DNA from: Polyangium sp. 15x6 | Lineage (GTDB): Bacteria; Myxococcota_A; Polyangia; Polyangiales; Polyangiaceae | Length of the DNA stretch: 60,371 nt | NCBI RefSeq assembly: GCF_029960785.1 | Contig: NZ_JASBQE010000073.1 | Location: 1 to 60,371 of the forward strand | Reading direction: 5' to 3' | Shown: positions 19,899-28,297 of the stretch, piece after piece | Position numbering within the stretch: position 1 is the first letter of the stretch | Layout of the letters: each line of letters opens with the position of its first letter | Position numbers and translations under genes: made by a program | Notes under the pieces: model-generated | The model's database searches: none | The model's input: only the letters and a program-made list of their open reading frames with translations | What the model was told of the DNA's origin: nothing

Positions 19899-21722
19899 TT
19901 ACGCCCCTCGTACGACGGCGCGCGCCTCGCTGGTCCCATGGAGCTCGGCGTAGCTGCGCCTGAGGCCGAAGCAGCGCGCCGAAAGCTCACACCGCCCGCA
20001 CGCTTCTGCCCGGACGAACTCGCCGCCGTCGTGACCGATCGGGATCTCCGCGAGCTCGAAGAACACGCGTGGATCGATGGGCGCGAGGCACAGCGGAATC
20101 CCGCACATCGACTCGAAGCCGAGCACCGGGATCCCGGCCGCGCGCGCGATCGCGAGACCTTCTCGCATCGCGGGCAACAGATCCGTGTACCGCGGGATCA
20201 AGCTCTCCGTGCGAGGCACGAGATCGGTGAACGCCCCGACGACCGAGACGTTGATCTCCGCGGCTGGCCAGCGCGCCGCGACGAGGCGCACGAAGTCCGG
20301 GAAATCGGCCTGATTCGGCGCGCAGAAGACGAAATTCAAGCGAAGCCGGATCTTCGTCTGCGCGAGCGCGTCGAGGCCACGCGCCGTCTTCTCGAACGTG
20401 CCCGGCGCGCGCGTGATCGCGTCCGAGACCTCGGCGCATGATCCGTGCAGCGACACGAACGCCACGTCGAGCCCGGCCTCTTCGAGCTCGCGCGCGCGCC
20501 CCTGCTCGGCGAGGCGCACCGCGTTCGTCTGCAGCTCCACCGCGATCGCGCCCTCGTGCTTCGCGAGCGCGACGTACTCGCGGAGGCGACCGTTCAAGGT
20601 CGGCTCGCCGCCCGAGACTTGGAGCACACCGCCGGCATGCGCGATCTCGAGGATCGCGCGGCGCACGGCCTCGTCGTCGGGCGCGGGCAGGTGCGTCGAA
20701 ACGAAGCAGAAATCGCAGGCCTGGTTGCACTGGAACTGGATGCGCACGATGTGCGAAGGCACGAGCCGGCCGTCGGGCGCGCGGTGGACGTCGCGGGTCA
20801 CGAGCTCGCGATCGATCTGCTCGCGCACCGACGAGATCACCGTGAGCTTGCGGCGGATCCGGTCCTCCGTGAGGGGCCGGAACGAAGACGCGGCCGCGCG
20901 CGGCGAGAGCAGCGCGCGCGGCACGCCGGGACAACGATCCGCGACGACACACGCGCTGCATGCGGGCACGCGCTCGTGGCCCGGACGATTCGCGCCGCCG
21001 GGGTTCAGCGCGTAGAGGTGCGCGAGGCGCGCGGGACGCTCGAACGAGCACGGAGGGATGGCCGCGCCGGGGTCGAGCGAGAGCGGGATCCCGGCCTCTC
21101 GCGCGGCTTGATCGAGCCGTTCGAGCGCGCGCGCGGCGCCGTCGAGAGGCGCGAGGGACGCGGGATCGGGCGCGTCCACGGGGATCGACGCGACGAGGCG
21201 CAGGACCGGAAGCTCCGCGGCCCGCAAGCGACCCGGGATCGCCGCGACGAGATCGAGGTTTTTCCGGACGATCGGCGTCGCGATCTCGATCGGAATCCCC
21301 GCGGCGGCGAGGGCACGCGCGCCCGCGAGCGCGGCGGAAAAACCGCCCTCGTCACGCGTGATGCCATCCGCCTCGGCGCCGAACGCCGGCACGTGCACGC
21401 GCGCGACCGAGAGGCCTTCTGCGACGAGCGAGCGCGCGAGGCTCTCCGTGACGAGCGTCGCGTTCGTCTCCAGCACGACACGCTCGGCGCCGCGCGCGCG
21501 GGCGTGACGCACGAGCGCCACGAGATCCCTTCGCATCGTGGGCTCGCCGCCCGTCAGCACGACCTCGCGCGCGCCCTTCCCGAGCGCCTCGTCGATGCGG
21601 GCGAGCACGGCCGCGGGGCGCACGAACTCGGCCCGCTCCGCGGGCCTTCGCGCCGAGCAGAAGCCGCAACCCTGGTTGCAGGTCTCGTTGGTGAGCACCC
21701 GCGCGACGCGCATCGCGTTCAT
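19899..21722 (-). CDS. Tandem radical-SAM protein (two radical-SAM units)
   Basis: A 607-residue protein with two complete radical-SAM units in one chain. The start is ATG 21722 (an ATG at 21713 also fits); a longer reading is Arg-rich and lies over the divergent gene. Unit 1: CNQGCGFC (C15, C19, C22) and GGEPT at 58-62. Unit 2: CNQACDFC (C332, C336, C339) and SGGEP ending at 374. Each triad should bind a 4Fe-4S cluster that cleaves S-adenosylmethionine. Behind each core is the same pattern: a lone cysteine, about 30 residues, then CxxC-x5-C (C225 with C255/C258/C264; C545 with C575/C578/C584). This resembles twitch or SPASM auxiliary-cluster regions but does not match the standard SPASM spacing. 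Substrate unknown. It is divergent from a second tandem radical-SAM gene across 62 bases. Confidence 0.88.
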   Translation of the reverse strand: MNAMRVARVLTNETCNQGCGFCSARRPAERAEFVRPAAVLARIDEALGKGAREVVLTGGEPTMRRDLVALVRHARARGAERVVLETNATLVTESLARSLVAEGLSVARVHVPAFGAEADGITRDEGGFSAALAGARALAAAGIPIEIATPIVRKNLDLVAAIPGRLRAAELPVLRLVASIPVDAPDPASLAPLDGAARALERLDQAAREAGIPLSLDPGAAIPPCSFERPARLAHLYALNPGGANRPGHERVPACSACVVADRCPGVPRALLSPRAAASSFRPLTEDRIRRKLTVISSVREQIDRELVTRDVHRAPDGRLVPSHIVRIQFQCNQACDFCFVSTHLPAPDDEAVRRAILEIAHAGGVLQVSGGEPTLNGRLREYVALAKHEGAIAVELQTNAVRLAEQGRARELEEAGLDVAFVSLHGSCAEVSDAITRAPGTFEKTARGLDALAQTKIRLRLNFVFCAPNQADFPDFVRLVAARWPAAEINVSVVGAFTDLVPRTESLIPRYTDLLPAMREGLAIARAAGIPVLGFESMCGIPLCLAPIDPRVFFELAEIPIGHDGGEFVRAEACGRCELSARCFGLRRSYAELHGTSEARAVVRGA

Positions 21723-21784
21723 GGTACCCCAAGCCAGTGCCTCTTGCGCGCGCCGTCGCCCGCGGCGAACAATGCGCTTCTCCC

Positions 21785-24700
21785 ATGAGCCCCCGCGCCG
21801 GCACGACCGACACGAGCCTCCTGCTCGCCGAGGGCTGCAACCTCGCCTGCCCCGTCTGCGATTGCCGCGCCAAGCCGGCGGACGAAGGGACGCGGCAGCG
21901 CGAGCTCCGTCGCGGCGGCGGCGTGCTCGAGCTGCGCGGTGAAGCTTCACGTCTGAAGGATCTCCGCGCGATCGTGCAGGACGCGCGCGACGCGGGCTGG
22001 GGCGCGGTGTACGCGCGGACGAACGGCGTGGCCTACGCCGCGGAGGGCCGCGCCGAGGAGCTCCGCGCGGCGGGCCTCGCGGGGGTCGTGTTTTTCCTCG
22101 CGAGCGACCGGGCGGCCGTACACGACGCGATCGCCCGCGTGCGAGGCGCGTTTTCCGCGGGGCTCGCGGGCCTCCGCGCGATCGCGGCGACGGGGCTCGA
22201 CCTCGTCTTCGAGATCCCGGTGCTCGATCCTTCGATCCAGGACCTCCGCGGGGCGATCGCGCTCCTCGCGAGCATGGCGCCGAGCGCGCGTCGCGTCCGC
22301 CTTTACACGCCCTCCGCGCTCCGGCCCGCGGATGGGCGCGCGCCGCGCGAGCTTTCGCCGCCGCGGTGGGATCGGGCGCGGGACGGGCTCCTCGCGGCGA
22401 TCGGGTTTGCCCGGGAAAAAGGGCTCGAAATCACCCTGACCGAGCGGGACGGGATCCCGCTCTGCGCCGTCGCCACGAAGACCACGGATGGCGGCGTCGA
22501 CGTCCCCGAGCGCTTGCTCGCCGATCGCGGCGGCCGCCCGATCCCGCGCCACGCGACCTCCTCGCTCGCCCCTGGCTGCGACGCTTGCGGCGCCTCCCGC
22601 GCCTGCCCGGGCACGACCACGCTTTACCTCGGCACACACGGCGCCGCGGGTTTGTCCCCCTTGCCCCGCGCCCCCTTGCAACGCCCGCGCGAGCGCTGGG
22701 ACGAGACCCGGAAGAATGCAGCACGCGCGGCGTTTTTCACGGTCCTCCGCCCGACGGTCCATTGCAATCAGGATTGCTGGTTCTGCAGCGCGAACGAGAC
22801 CTCCCACAACGTCGAGGAGGATCCGGGCCGGATGATGCGCCGGATCGCGCGCCTCGGCCGCACGGGGGTCGAGCAGATCTCCTTCAGCGGCGGCGAACCC
22901 ACGCTCTCGCGCCACCTCGTCGATTACGTCTCCGTGGCCAAGCGGACCGGCGTGCGCAGCATCGAGCTCGTCACGAATGCCGTTCTCCTCGACAAACCGG
23001 AGAAGGTCGACGCCCTCGTCCGGGCGGGCCTCACGAACGTCTTCGTCTCGCTGCACGCGCACGACGAGGCGCTCGCGCGGCTGCAAACCCGCAAAATGGG
23101 CGACCACGCGCGCACCGTGCGGGCCTTGCACCTCTTCGCGCGCCACGAGGCGCTCCGGCTCGACGTGAACCACGTCGTATCGGCGCAAAATTATCGACAT
23201 CTCGTGCGGTTCGTCGAGTGGATGCACGCCGAGTTCGGCGCGCGCATCGGCATCTCGTTCGCGTACGTCACGCCGCAATACAAGGCCCTCGAACGGCTCG
23301 CCGACCACGTGCCGCGTTTCTCGGACGTCATGCCGTACCTGAAGCGCGCGATCGCGCGGGCGAACGAGCTCGGCGTCGAGGTCGTGGTGGGCTCGCGCCA
23401 GGGCGTGCCGCCGTGCCAGCTCGAAGAAATGATGCCGTGGAGCGACGTGCTCGTCTCGCTGAGCGGCGCGCTGACGGAGGACGCCCCGCAAAAGCAAAAA
23501 GGCCCGGCCTGCGCCGATTGCCGCTTCGACCTCGTCTGCACCGGCGTGTGGAAACCTTATGCGGCGGTCTTCGGCACGGCCGAGCTCCGGGCCATCCCGG
23601 GCGAAAAACTCACGCCCGAGCGTTGCCTCGCCGAGCCCCGCATCGCGCGTTTCCGCCCCGGGATCGACCGCCTCGACGAGCTCCGCTTCGGCGACGGCCG
23701 CATCCCACGCAGCGACGAGATCCCGCTCCCCGAAACGCCGCGCGAGCGCGTCCACCTGCCCGTGGCGCCCGCCTCCACGCCGCGCGCCCTCCGCGTCGCG
23801 ATCGTCGGCACGGGCCGCCGGGGCCTCGCCTTCGCGGCGGCGCTCGAGCAAGCGGGCGGGTTCGTCCTTTCAGGCATCACGTCCCCGCACGCGCCGGACA
23901 AGGATCTGCCGGAGATCGCGGCCGACGTGCCCCGCACACGCACGCTCGCCGAGCTTTGTGAACGGACCTCGGTCGACGCGGTGATCGTCGCCACGAGCAC
24001 GAGGCAACACGCGGAGATCACGCGCGACGCGATGGCGCGGGGGCTGCCGTGCCTCGTGGAAAAACCGCTCGGCGCGACGCTCGCCGAGGCCGAGGCGCTC
24101 GCTTCCGAGGCGGCAGAACGCATCACGGTGGCGCAGCAGCTCCGCACGGCCGGCGGGCTCGAAGAGATCCTCACGGCGCTCGGCGATCGAAAAGGGGCCG
24201 ATCGTCCCGTCGAAATCGAGGTCGTGCACCGGGCCACGCCGACCTCGCCCGCGAGCTTGCACGCGTGGTCCCGCACGGCGCTCTACGAGCTCTTGATCCA
24301 CCTCGGCGACGTCGCGCAGGCCGTCGCAGGCGAGGAGCTCCGCATCCGAAAGGCCACGGCCAAGGGCGGCGGAAGGCCCGAGCGCGTGACCTTGCGCGCG
24401 CGCGGCAGTGGTCCTTCGCAGCCCGACGTGACGATCGAGCTCTTGCTCGCCGAGGCCGCGGATGCCCTCGAAGTGCGGGCGCGCCTCGGCGATGGCAGGC
24501 GTTTGTCGTGGATACGCTCGGAGGGGCGTGACCTCGTGGAGGTGAGCGACGCCGGCGGCAAACGGACCCGCACGCCGCCGCGCGGGGGCGACCTCGCGCG
24601 CCTGCTCGTCGCGTTCCGCGAGAGCGTCGTCCGGGGCGATCGGCCAAAGATCACGGCGGAGGACGGCGTGCGGGCGATGCGGCTCGCGGCGGAGGCGATC

Positions 24701-24790
24701 ACGGCGCTGGAAGCCGCGGGCGCGCCGTTCGACCGGGCCGCGGAACCGAAACGTGTGGCCTCGGTTCCGCTCCGGGATCGGGTGGGCTGA
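21785..24790 (+). CDS. Two radical-SAM units fused to a Gfo/Idh/MocA oxidoreductase
   Basis: A 1001-residue three-part enzyme. Unit 1 has CNLACPVC (C18, C22, C25), but the usual GGEP motif is degenerate (RGEAS), so SAM binding may be impaired. Unit 2 is intact: CNQDCWFC (C327, C331, C334) and GGEPT at 369-373. Both are followed by the trailing signature seen in the divergent gene (C227 with C265/C268/C274; C544 with C576/C579/C585). From about 667 to the end is a Gfo/Idh/MocA-type NAD(P)-dependent oxidoreductase: nucleotide-binding VAIVGTGRRG near 671 and the catalytic-site EKP at 759-761. That family usually acts on sugars or cyclitols, which fits the sugar genes downstream. ATG 21785 is chosen over a GTG 48 bases upstream; neither has a strong ribosome site. 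Substrate unknown. Confidence 0.88.
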   Translation: MSPRAGTTDTSLLLAEGCNLACPVCDCRAKPADEGTRQRELRRGGGVLELRGEASRLKDLRAIVQDARDAGWGAVYARTNGVAYAAEGRAEELRAAGLAGVVFFLASDRAAVHDAIARVRGAFSAGLAGLRAIAATGLDLVFEIPVLDPSIQDLRGAIALLASMAPSARRVRLYTPSALRPADGRAPRELSPPRWDRARDGLLAAIGFAREKGLEITLTERDGIPLCAVATKTTDGGVDVPERLLADRGGRPIPRHATSSLAPGCDACGASRACPGTTTLYLGTHGAAGLSPLPRAPLQRPRERWDETRKNAARAAFFTVLRPTVHCNQDCWFCSANETSHNVEEDPGRMMRRIARLGRTGVEQISFSGGEPTLSRHLVDYVSVAKRTGVRSIELVTNAVLLDKPEKVDALVRAGLTNVFVSLHAHDEALARLQTRKMGDHARTVRALHLFARHEALRLDVNHVVSAQNYRHLVRFVEWMHAEFGARIGISFAYVTPQYKALERLADHVPRFSDVMPYLKRAIARANELGVEVVVGSRQGVPPCQLEEMMPWSDVLVSLSGALTEDAPQKQKGPACADCRFDLVCTGVWKPYAAVFGTAELRAIPGEKLTPERCLAEPRIARFRPGIDRLDELRFGDGRIPRSDEIPLPETPRERVHLPVAPASTPRALRVAIVGTGRRGLAFAAALEQAGGFVLSGITSPHAPDKDLPEIAADVPRTRTLAELCERTSVDAVIVATSTRQHAEITRDAMARGLPCLVEKPLGATLAEAEALASEAAERITVAQQLRTAGGLEEILTALGDRKGADRPVEIEVVHRATPTSPASLHAWSRTALYELLIHLGDVAQAVAGEELRIRKATAKGGGRPERVTLRARGSGPSQPDVTIELLLAEAADALEVRARLGDGRRLSWIRSEGRDLVEVSDAGGKRTRTPPRGGDLARLLVAFRESVVRGDRPKITAEDGVRAMRLAAEAITALEAAGAPFDRAAEPKRVASVPLRDRVG

Positions 24791-24857
24791 CACTCGACCC
24801 CTCGGGCTTTCCCACCGGCCCCTGTCACCCCAGGGCGCCTGTGGTACGTCTCGGGAG

Positions 24858-25532
24858 ATGAACGTCTCGGTCATCCTCGCCGCGTACAACGAGGCGGGCA
24901 CCATCGAGCGCGTCGTGCGCGGCTGCATGGAGCACACGCCGGGCCTCTGCGAGGTGATCGTCATCGACGACGGATCCCACGACGGCACCGGCAAGCTCGC
25001 CGAGGCGGCCGGCGCGAAGGTCGAACGGTTCGCGAAAAACCGCGGCAAGGGCGCGGCCGTGCGACGCGGGATCGAGCTTTCGCGCGGCGACCTCCTGCTC
25101 TTCCTCGACGCCGACGGGCAGGACGATCCGCGCGAGATCCCCGCGCTGCTCGGCGCGTTCGAGCCCGGCGTCGACATGGTCGTCGGCTCGCGTTTCCTCG
25201 GCCGGTTCGGCGAGGGCGCGATCACGCCGCTGAACCGCGCGGGAAATCAGCTCCTCACGGGCATCGTGAACGCGCTCTTCCGCGCGCACCTGACCGACAC
25301 GCAGGCCGGCTTTCGTGCGGTGCGCAGGACGGCGGCCGAGCGTGCGCGCCTCTCCGCGAACCGGTACGACATCGAGGTCGATCTCCTGCTCTCGGTGCTG
25401 CGCTCGGGGGCGCGTGTCGTGGAGGTGCCGGTCTCCCGGACGCGGCGTGATCACGGCGCGTCGAGCCTGCACTCGTTCCGCGACGGGACCCGGATCCTCC
25501 TCCGGATCCTTCGCAAGCGCCTCGAAGGCTGA
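24858..25532 (+). CDS. GT2-family glycosyltransferase (dolichyl-phosphate mannose synthase-like)
   Basis: A 224-residue single-domain GT-A glycosyltransferase. The N-terminus VSVILAAYNEAGTI is the family start; VIDDGSHDGT holds the nucleotide-binding aspartates; LFLDADGQDDP contains the metal-binding DAD; and VVGSRF and TDTQAGFR follow in the order seen in polyprenyl-phosphate sugar transferases. It has no membrane helices, so it probably transfers a sugar from a nucleotide donor to a lipid carrier at the inner membrane face. It starts 67 bases after the radical-SAM/oxidoreductase gene in the same direction. Its stop overlaps the start of the epimerase (TGATG), so those two are coupled. Confidence 0.88.
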   Translation: MNVSVILAAYNEAGTIERVVRGCMEHTPGLCEVIVIDDGSHDGTGKLAEAAGAKVERFAKNRGKGAAVRRGIELSRGDLLLFLDADGQDDPREIPALLGAFEPGVDMVVGSRFLGRFGEGAITPLNRAGNQLLTGIVNALFRAHLTDTQAGFRAVRRTAAERARLSANRYDIEVDLLLSVLRSGARVVEVPVSRTRRDHGASSLHSFRDGTRILLRILRKRLEG

Positions 25533-26650
25533 TGGCTCCGCGCGCAAAGGGCCGCGTCGTCGTGCACGTCGTCGGCGTGCGGCCGAACTACGTCAAGGCC
25601 AGCGCCGTCCTGCGCGCCGCGGAGGCGCTCCCCGGGGTGCGGAACCTGCTCGTCGACACCGGCCAGCACTACGACACCGCTCTGCGCGATGCGTTTTACC
25701 AGGACCTCGCGCTCCGTCTGCCCGATCGGTACCTCGGCGTGGGATCGGGCTCGCACGCGCGGCAAACGGCCGCGGTGATGGTCGCGTTCGAGGACGCCTT
25801 GCGGGCAGAGCGCCCCGACGCCGTCGTCGTGTACGGCGACGTCAACTCGACGATGGCCGCGGCGCTCGTCGCGGCCAAGCTCCTCGTGCCCGTCGTGCAC
25901 GTCGAGGCGGGGCTCCGCTCGTTCGATCGGACGATGCCCGAGGAGATCAACCGCGTCGTCACCGACGGCATCGCCGAGCTCCTCTTGACCCCTTCGGCCG
26001 ACGCCGAGGCGAACCTCCTGCGCGAGGGCGCGCCGCGCGAGAAGATCCGCTTCGTCGGCAACGTGATGATCGACGCGCTCCAAGCGGCGCTCCCGCGCGC
26101 CCTCGAGAGCGCCGTGCTCCGGCGCGTCGAGCTCGAGCCCGAGGCGTACACGCTCCTCACGGTCCACCGGCCCCACAACGTCGACGGTGGCCAGGGGATC
26201 ACGCGGGTCGTCGACGTGATCGACGAGATGCAGCGGCGCACGCCGGTGCTCTTCCCCGTGCATCCGCGCACGCGCGCGAGCCTCGAACAGGCGGGGCTCG
26301 CCGCGCGTCTCGCGTCGATGCCCGGCGTGCGGATGACGGGCCCGCTCGGCTACCATGACTTTTTGTGCGCCCTCGCGAACGCGCGCGTCGTGCTCACGGA
26401 CAGCGGCGGCGTGCAGGAGGAGACGAGCGTGCTCGGCGTCCCGTGCGTGACGCTCCGCGATCACACCGAGCGGCCGGTGACGATCACGCACGGCACGAAC
26501 CAGCTCGCGGGCACCTCGCCCGACCGGATCCTCGCCGCGTTTCGCGAGGCCCTCGGGCGGCGCCGAAAGCCGGCCGTCATCGAGGGCTGGGACGGGCAAG
26601 CAGGGCCGCGCGTGGCGCGCGCGATCGAAGCATGGCTCAGCGCGCGATGA
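25532..26650 (+). CDS. wecB: UDP-N-acetylglucosamine 2-epimerase (non-hydrolysing type)
   Basis: A 372-residue enzyme expected to interconvert UDP-GlcNAc and UDP-ManNAc. Family landmarks in order: GVRPNYVKAS near the start, DTGQHYD, VYGDVNSTMAAAL, HVEAGLRSFDRTMPEE (catalytic region), TVHRPHNVD with a conserved histidine, and DSGGVQEE near the UDP site. Length matches WecB/MnaA (about 375). It overlaps the preceding glycosyltransferase by one base and ends 14 bases inside the 3' end of the convergent PIG-L gene. With the PIG-L deacetylase and the NDP-sugar epimerase it suggests production of an amino sugar or a modified hexosamine, which is inference. Some relatives act on UDP-diacetamido sugars instead. 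Confidence 0.92.
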   Translation: MAPRAKGRVVVHVVGVRPNYVKASAVLRAAEALPGVRNLLVDTGQHYDTALRDAFYQDLALRLPDRYLGVGSGSHARQTAAVMVAFEDALRAERPDAVVVYGDVNSTMAAALVAAKLLVPVVHVEAGLRSFDRTMPEEINRVVTDGIAELLLTPSADAEANLLREGAPREKIRFVGNVMIDALQAALPRALESAVLRRVELEPEAYTLLTVHRPHNVDGGQGITRVVDVIDEMQRRTPVLFPVHPRTRASLEQAGLAARLASMPGVRMTGPLGYHDFLCALANARVVLTDSGGVQEETSVLGVPCVTLRDHTERPVTITHGTNQLAGTSPDRILAAFREALGRRRKPAVIEGWDGQAGPRVARAIEAWLSAR

Positions 26651-27296
26651 GCCGCCCGAGCACGAAAAAAGCCTCGGCCGCGCGCTCGCGCACCTGCGAC
26701 CCGCGCAGCGTCGCGAGCGCGCGCACGACGCCTTCGTCGAGGTACGGCCGTCCGCCGAAGCGCTGCGACGTGTAGGCCGTGACCATGTGGACCTTCGCCT
26801 CCACGTCGCGCTCGTCGAGCGGGACGTAGACCTCGAGGCGCCCATCGCCGAGATCGTTGTTCGGGAACTCGCCTGCGAGCAGCGTCGCGTGCGCCTTGAA
26901 CACCCGCGCGGCTTCGCGCGCGACCTGCTGGTGATCCTGGTTCGTGTCGTGGATCGGATGTGTGACGACGACCTCGTACCGATCCCGCAGCACTTCGAGC
27001 GCGGCGTAGATGCGGCCGCGCTCCGCCTCGAAGGCGCCTTCGCAGGCCGGGAGCAGGACGTCCGTGTGATCCGTGATCTCCGCGCCCGTCCGCGCCGCGA
27101 GCCAGCGCAGGTTCGCCTGCATCTCGGCGCGCGCCTGCGCCGCGGCTTCCACGGAGACCACGCCGCGATGATCACTGAAGACGAGCACGCCCACGCGCAC
27201 GCCCGTGCGACAGGCGCGCGCGAGCAGCCCGCCCGCGAGGAGCTCGATGTCGTCGCAATGCGCGCCGACGAACAGCGCGGAGGCCGGGAGCTTCAA
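26637..27296 (-). CDS. PIG-L family deacetylase (LmbE-like)
   Basis: A 219-residue zinc-dependent deacetylase that normally removes an N-acetyl group from a GlcNAc-type sugar. The metal motif is GAHCDDIE (H13, D15, D16; canonical AHPDDE with Pro replaced by Cys and the Glu shifted by one). The second His cluster is THPIHDTNQDH. I place the start at TTG 27296, which overlaps the upstream epimerase stop as TTGA and has GGGGA seven bases before it; a longer reading runs back through the epimerase gene. It is coupled to the epimerase upstream and overlaps the UDP-GlcNAc 2-epimerase tail to tail. A mycothiol- or bacillithiol-type deacetylase is possible, but the sugar neighbours favour glycan work. 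Confidence 0.85.
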   Translation of the reverse strand: MKLPASALFVGAHCDDIELLAGGLLARACRTGVRVGVLVFSDHRGVVSVEAAAQARAEMQANLRWLAARTGAEITDHTDVLLPACEGAFEAERGRIYAALEVLRDRYEVVVTHPIHDTNQDHQQVAREAARVFKAHATLLAGEFPNNDLGDGRLEVYVPLDERDVEAKVHMVTAYTSQRFGGRPYLDEGVVRALATLRGSQVRERAAEAFFVLGRLIAR

Positions 27297-28228
27297 GCAG
27301 GTCCCCGCGAGAGATATCCGGCCTCGTGGAGCCAGGCCGCGGTCTTGCGGAGACCGACATCGATCGGGGTCTCGCAGGCTTTGGGGAAGAGCGAGCGCAG
27401 CGCGGTCACGTCGGCGACGCGGCGGACGACCGTGTCCCACGCGCGCGGCGGCAGGATCCGCAGGCGCTCCTCGCCCGCGCCGAAGAGCGCGAGGATCTGC
27501 CGCGCGAGGCCGCCGACCTGCGTCTCGCGCCCCGTGCCCACGTTGAGGATTCTCCCTTCCGCGCGATGCGCCTCGACCATCACGTCGACGACATCATCCA
27601 CGTACGTAAAATCCCGCGTCGCGTCCTCGCCGAGCAGGTCGAGGGCGCCGCGCTCGTCGAGCGCGCGCATCATGTTGGGGATCGCGTTGCGGTAGAGGCC
27701 CGGCGGATCGCCGGGGCCGTAGACATTGAACAGGCGCAGGCTGACGAAAGGCAGCCCGCTCGCCTCCACGTACGACTCGCCGAGCCGCTTGGTCATCGCG
27801 TACGGCGTGTTCGGGAGCAGCGGCCCGTCCTCGCGCAGCGGCAGCGGCGCGGCCCCGTACGACGACGACGACGCGGCGTAGACGAAGAGCCCACAACCGA
27901 CGCGCCGCGCGAACGCGAGCGTGCGCAGCGTGCCCTCGGCGTTCGTGCGCACGTCGAGCAAGGGCTCTGCGAGCGAGCGCGCGTTCGCGAAGGAGGCGGC
28001 GAGGTGGTAGACGCGGTCGTACGGTCCCTCGGGTAGCGCGTCGAGGTCCTCGGACATGCGGATGTCGCAGTGGAAAAACGCGAGCCGCGCGAGGGTGTCT
28101 CCGAGCAGCGCGGTCGAGTGGTGCATCGAGAGGTTGTCGGCGACGACGACCTCGTGGCCGGCAAAGGCGAGAGCGCGCGCGAGGTTCGACCCGATGAACC
28201 CAGCGCCGCCCGTGATGAGAACCCGCAC
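27293..28228 (-). CDS. NAD-dependent nucleotide-sugar epimerase/dehydratase
   Basis: A 311-residue extended short-chain dehydrogenase. I choose GTG 28228 (in-frame ATG at 28273) because GAGGGAG lies seven bases upstream and it begins directly at the Rossmann strand. NAD motif GGAGFIG is at 7-13. The Ser site is in YAASSSSYG, and the catalytic Tyr/Lys pair is in PYAMTKRLGES. DFTYVDDVVD and the NVGTGRETQVGG segment complete the UDP-glucose/GlcNAc 4-epimerase or 4,6-dehydratase pattern. The exact substrate cannot be read from this. It is coupled to the PIG-L gene and starts 69 bases from the repeat lipoprotein's stop. Confidence 0.9.
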   Translation of the reverse strand: MRVLITGGAGFIGSNLARALAFAGHEVVVADNLSMHHSTALLGDTLARLAFFHCDIRMSEDLDALPEGPYDRVYHLAASFANARSLAEPLLDVRTNAEGTLRTLAFARRVGCGLFVYAASSSSYGAAPLPLREDGPLLPNTPYAMTKRLGESYVEASGLPFVSLRLFNVYGPGDPPGLYRNAIPNMMRALDERGALDLLGEDATRDFTYVDDVVDVMVEAHRAEGRILNVGTGRETQVGGLARQILALFGAGEERLRILPPRAWDTVVRRVADVTALRSLFPKACETPIDVGLRKTAAWLHEAGYLSRGPA

Positions 28229-28297
28229 CCGAACACTCCCTCGATCGGGGGTGCCGAGCGCACCCCCTCGCATCCTACGCTCCGGCTCGTCGCCCCT

